Shown here piece after piece: positions 51,967-53,606 of a stretch of 53,606 bases of DNA. The stretch is taken from NCBI GenBank assembly GCA_946410595.1, contig CAMKAU010000006.1, positions 1 through 53,606 of the forward strand. Direction: 5' to 3'. The notes under the pieces were generated by a model. The model was given only the letters and a program-made list of their open reading frames with translations, made no database searches and was not told the origin of the DNA. Source of the stretch: an uncultured Clostridia bacterium. Its GTDB lineage: Bacteria; Bacillota; Clostridia; Oscillospirales; CAG-272. The first letter of the stretch is position 1. Every line of letters begins with the position of its first letter. Position numbers and translations under genes: made by a program.

Positions 51967-52341
51967 TCAGCAGAAGAGATATGCGATGAGAAGGGAAAGC
52001 GCAAAGTAAATCAGACCAAAGAAAAGCGGGTAATTGAAGGACTCGCCGCGCTGTTCTTCCCGATCTTTGCGGTATTCCTCGAAGGACTTTGCGTTCTTGT
52101 CAACGCCCCGGCGGAAAACGTAGCGGGTAATGTCAAAATCACCGTGGCGCGCAAATGTGAGGACGACACCAACGATGATCAGCGCGAGACTGATGATCAG
52201 CAAAACGTCCGAAAAGACCGTCAGTTTGTTGGAGGAGGCCAGCAGAGCTTTCACCGCGGGATAGGCGAGCGTAACCGGGATAAAGACCGGCAGGACGCGC
52301 GGATTGATTTTTTTGAAGCTTCCGAATATTTTTTTCATCAT
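51967..52341 (-). CDS. Small two-to-four-helix membrane protein (DUF3899-like)
   Basis: 124 aa. Hydrophobic segments at about residues 17-35, 42-62 and 104-122. Between them lies a conserved-looking polar stretch FDITRYVFRRGVDKNAKSFEEYRKDREEQ followed by SFNYPLFFGLIYF, which reminds me of DUF3899 proteins of Firmicutes; this is from memory. Start ATG at 52341, or the next codon, with AGGAAAG upstream. It has a long leader with strong secondary structure and its own promoter. Function unknown. Confidence 0.72.
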   Translation of the reverse strand: MMKKIFGSFKKINPRVLPVFIPVTLAYPAVKALLASSNKLTVFSDVLLIISLALIIVGVVLTFARHGDFDITRYVFRRGVDKNAKSFEEYRKDREEQRGESFNYPLFFGLIYFALSLLIAYLFC

Positions 52342-52392
52342 TGCCGACTTTCCTGTTAGGGGGACCCGCCAGCGGTGTTCCCATCCTTATAT

Positions 52393-52471
52393 TATATAGA
52401 AGACCCAAACGGCGCCGTCGCCGCGGCGGGAGCTTTTCGCGCGAGTTTCCGAAGAGCCGTTTTTCTATATA
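52393..52471. repeat. Long inverted repeat in the leader of the membrane-protein gene
   Basis: Arms TATATAGAA...AAACGGC and GCCGTTT-TTCTATATA, 16 paired bases with a 5-nt bulge (GACCC on one side), enclosing a GC-rich 42-nt interior. On the minus transcript it would fold into a large hairpin directly after the promoter. Confidence 0.6.
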
Positions 52472-52473
52472 AA

Positions 52474-52502
52474 ATGATAATCGCCGGATGGGCGTTTGTC
52501 AA
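52474..52502 (-). promoter_or_regulatory. Promoter of the small membrane-protein gene
   Basis: Minus-strand TTGACA (52497-52502), 17-bp spacer, TATCAT (52474-52479). Leader about 130 nt. Confidence 0.65.
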
Positions 52503-52572
52503 CCTCCCGTTTGCAGATTTTCTTTTTTTCGGGGAGTCTGAGCTTTTTGTGAGGTTTTTTTCGCATAATCTC

Positions 52573-52601
52573 TTGACAAGACTTGCATTTTGGTTTATAC
52601 T
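52573..52601 (+). promoter_or_regulatory. Promoter of the oppA-like gene
   Basis: TTGACA (52573-52578), 17-bp spacer, TATACT (52596-52601). Confidence 0.78.
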
Positions 52602-52697
52602 GAATTACGTTTCAATGTATTTTATCTCAGAATGCTTTGGTGCGCCGAATAATGAGATTCTGTATGTTGAGAAATAATTAAAAAAAGGAGAAAAACC

Positions 52698-53606
52698 ATG
52701 AAAAGAATTATCGCGGTACTTCTTGCGGTAGTGATGCTGTCGCTTTGCCTCGCGGCTTGCGACAAAACCCCCACTCCGAACACTACGGATACCACCGACA
52801 ATTCAAACCCGAACCCCGGCCCGGATGACAAAAAAGAAGTAACATACTCCATGATTCAGAACTTTGATATCACCACGCTGGATTATGTCTTCAACAACAA
52901 GTCGTCCAACGGCGACTACACCAGCAACTTCATCGAAGGTCTTCTTACCCAGGACAATCACGGCACGCTTGTTGCCGGTATGGCCGAAAAGTGGGAAGCC
53001 AACGCTGACAAGACCGTCTGGACCTTCACGATCCGTGACAACGCCAACTGGGTCACCAGCGAAGGCGAAGTTTACGACAAGGTGAAAGCCGAGGACTTCG
53101 TGACCGGTCTGAAGCATGCGGCTGACAGCCAGTCCGAGACCTTCTCTCTGGTCGAGAACCTCATCGTCAACCTGAAGGCGTACGCGGAAGGCACCGCTCA
53201 GTGGGACACCGTCGGGATCAAGGCCGACGGCAACAAGGTCATCTACACGCTGACCCAGCCCTGCGGTTACTTTGACGGCATGACCACCTATTCCATCCTG
53301 TATCCGATCAATGCGGAATTCCTTGCCTCCAAGGGCGACAAGTTCGGCGCTGTCGAGCCCTCCGGCATCCTTTACAACGGTTGCTACGTTCTGACCTCTC
53401 TGGTCGCGAACCAGGAAGTCCGATTCGACAAGAACCAGAACTACTATGACAAGGACAACGTCTTTGTCGACCACGTGAAGGTCACTTACTCCGACGGTAA
53501 GGACGCCGACCAGAACTTCATGATGTTCACCCGCGGCGAAGTTACCTCCACCGCGATCAACTCCAATCTGCCTCAGGTCGTGGAGATCGCCGACAGAGAT
53601 TACAAA
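52698..53606 (+). CDS. oppA: Peptide-binding lipoprotein, OppA type, C-terminus cut by window edge
   Basis: At least 303 codons; it runs off the right edge and is missing from the ORF track. SD AAAAAAGGAGAAAAACC. Lipobox LAAC (Cys ~21), Thr/Asn/Pro linker, then SBP_bac_5 family: EVTYSMIQNFDITTLDYVFN, the cluster signature-like FIEGLLTQDNHGTLVAGMAEKWE, and TVWTFTIRDNANWVT...KAEDFVTGLKHAAD. It binds oligopeptides outside the membrane for an ABC importer expected downstream. Codon use is restricted as in a highly expressed gene. Confidence 0.93.
   Translation, partial: MKRIIAVLLAVVMLSLCLAACDKTPTPNTTDTTDNSNPNPGPDDKKEVTYSMIQNFDITTLDYVFNNKSSNGDYTSNFIEGLLTQDNHGTLVAGMAEKWEANADKTVWTFTIRDNANWVTSEGEVYDKVKAEDFVTGLKHAADSQSETFSLVENLIVNLKAYAEGTAQWDTVGIKADGNKVIYTLTQPCGYFDGMTTYSILYPINAEFLASKGDKFGAVEPSGILYNGCYVLTSLVANQEVRFDKNQNYYDKDNVFVDHVKVTYSDGKDADQNFMMFTRGEVTSTAINSNLPQVVEIADRDYK

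Larger units (their letters stand above)
52342..52697. other. Divergent intergenic region with structured leader
   Basis: 356 bp without a gene. It holds the divergent promoters of the membrane-protein gene and oppA-like gene, the inverted repeat at 52393-52471, and a second hairpin (ggga-ACCGC / GCGGgt-ccc, about 52356-52379) just before the membrane-protein SD. Confidence 0.6.

Overview
The window looks like a chromosomal segment of a fermentative, probably spore-forming, high-GC Clostridia member from a gut or similar anaerobic habitat. The reasons are: cotJABC spore-coat genes, an NADH-linked [FeFe]-hydrogenase of the Hnd/Hyd type, an NfnAB transhydrogenase, a PPi-type phosphofructokinase, a sodium-pumping oxaloacetate decarboxylase, TypA, and many lipoproteins with Gram-positive style lipoboxes. 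I cannot name the species. Genes are dense on both strands, Shine-Dalgarno sequences are mostly purine-rich (GGAGG-like), and many sigma-A promoters with 16-18 bp spacers are readable.

Layout. 1-2689 (minus): glycogen synthesis, glgB then glgC (cut by the left edge). 2870-3430: a HAD phosphatase. 7526-3469 (minus): operon of PPi-phosphofructokinase, NfnA, NfnB and a small membrane protein. 7715-10200: WecG/TagA glycosyltransferase, GAPDH, Nudix hydrolase. 10291-11253: an AT-richer lipoprotein. 12415-11372 (minus): trpS. 17295-12485 (minus): an unassigned four-gene cluster (zinc-ribbon membrane protein with a frameshift, TPM-domain protein with a poly-Gly tail, AAA+ ATPase, lipoprotein). 17498-19450 (minus): tRNA-Val(CAC) and typA. 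19678-20772: large ArsR-type regulator. 20996-24331: oxaloacetate decarboxylase Na+ pump (G, biotin carrier, B, A). 28593-24416 (minus): three-subunit electron-bifurcating [FeFe]-hydrogenase. 28913-34382: arabinan locus (AraC regulator, two tandem ricin-GH43 lipoproteins, GH51 arabinofuranosidase). 34432-35691 (minus): SLH surface protein. 35831-36985: cotJABC. 37107-43702: purine salvage and nucleoside uptake (deoD, xpt, BmpA-type binding protein, ABC ATPase, two permeases). 43824-46433: GNAT protein and glutamate dehydrogenase. 46600-48660: surface-anchored esterase. 51546-48706 (minus): amino-acid ABC transporter under what reads as a lysine riboswitch. 51692-51768: tRNA-Val(GAC). 51967-52341 (minus): small membrane protein with a structured leader. 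52698-end: OppA-like lipoprotein, cut by the right edge.

How it fits together: PPi-PFK and GAPDH run glycolysis, NADH and reduced ferredoxin are handled by the bifurcating hydrogenase and NfnAB, NADPH feeds glutamate dehydrogenase, and oxaloacetate decarboxylation is coupled to Na+ export. This is the economy of an energy-limited fermenter living on plant polysaccharide (arabinan) and scavenged nucleosides and amino acids.

The observations I rate highest are: (i) the solute-binding protein of the lysine-riboswitch operon has its two lobes in swapped order, as in a circular permutation; (ii) both tandem GH43 lipoproteins lack the catalytic-base Asp at the position where GH43 arabinanases carry it, while the other catalytic motifs are kept; (iii) the uncharacterised zinc-ribbon/TPM/AAA+/lipoprotein cluster, whose first gene is interrupted at an A6 run; (iv) a repeat-rich region with duplicated terminator arms behind tRNA-Val(CAC).
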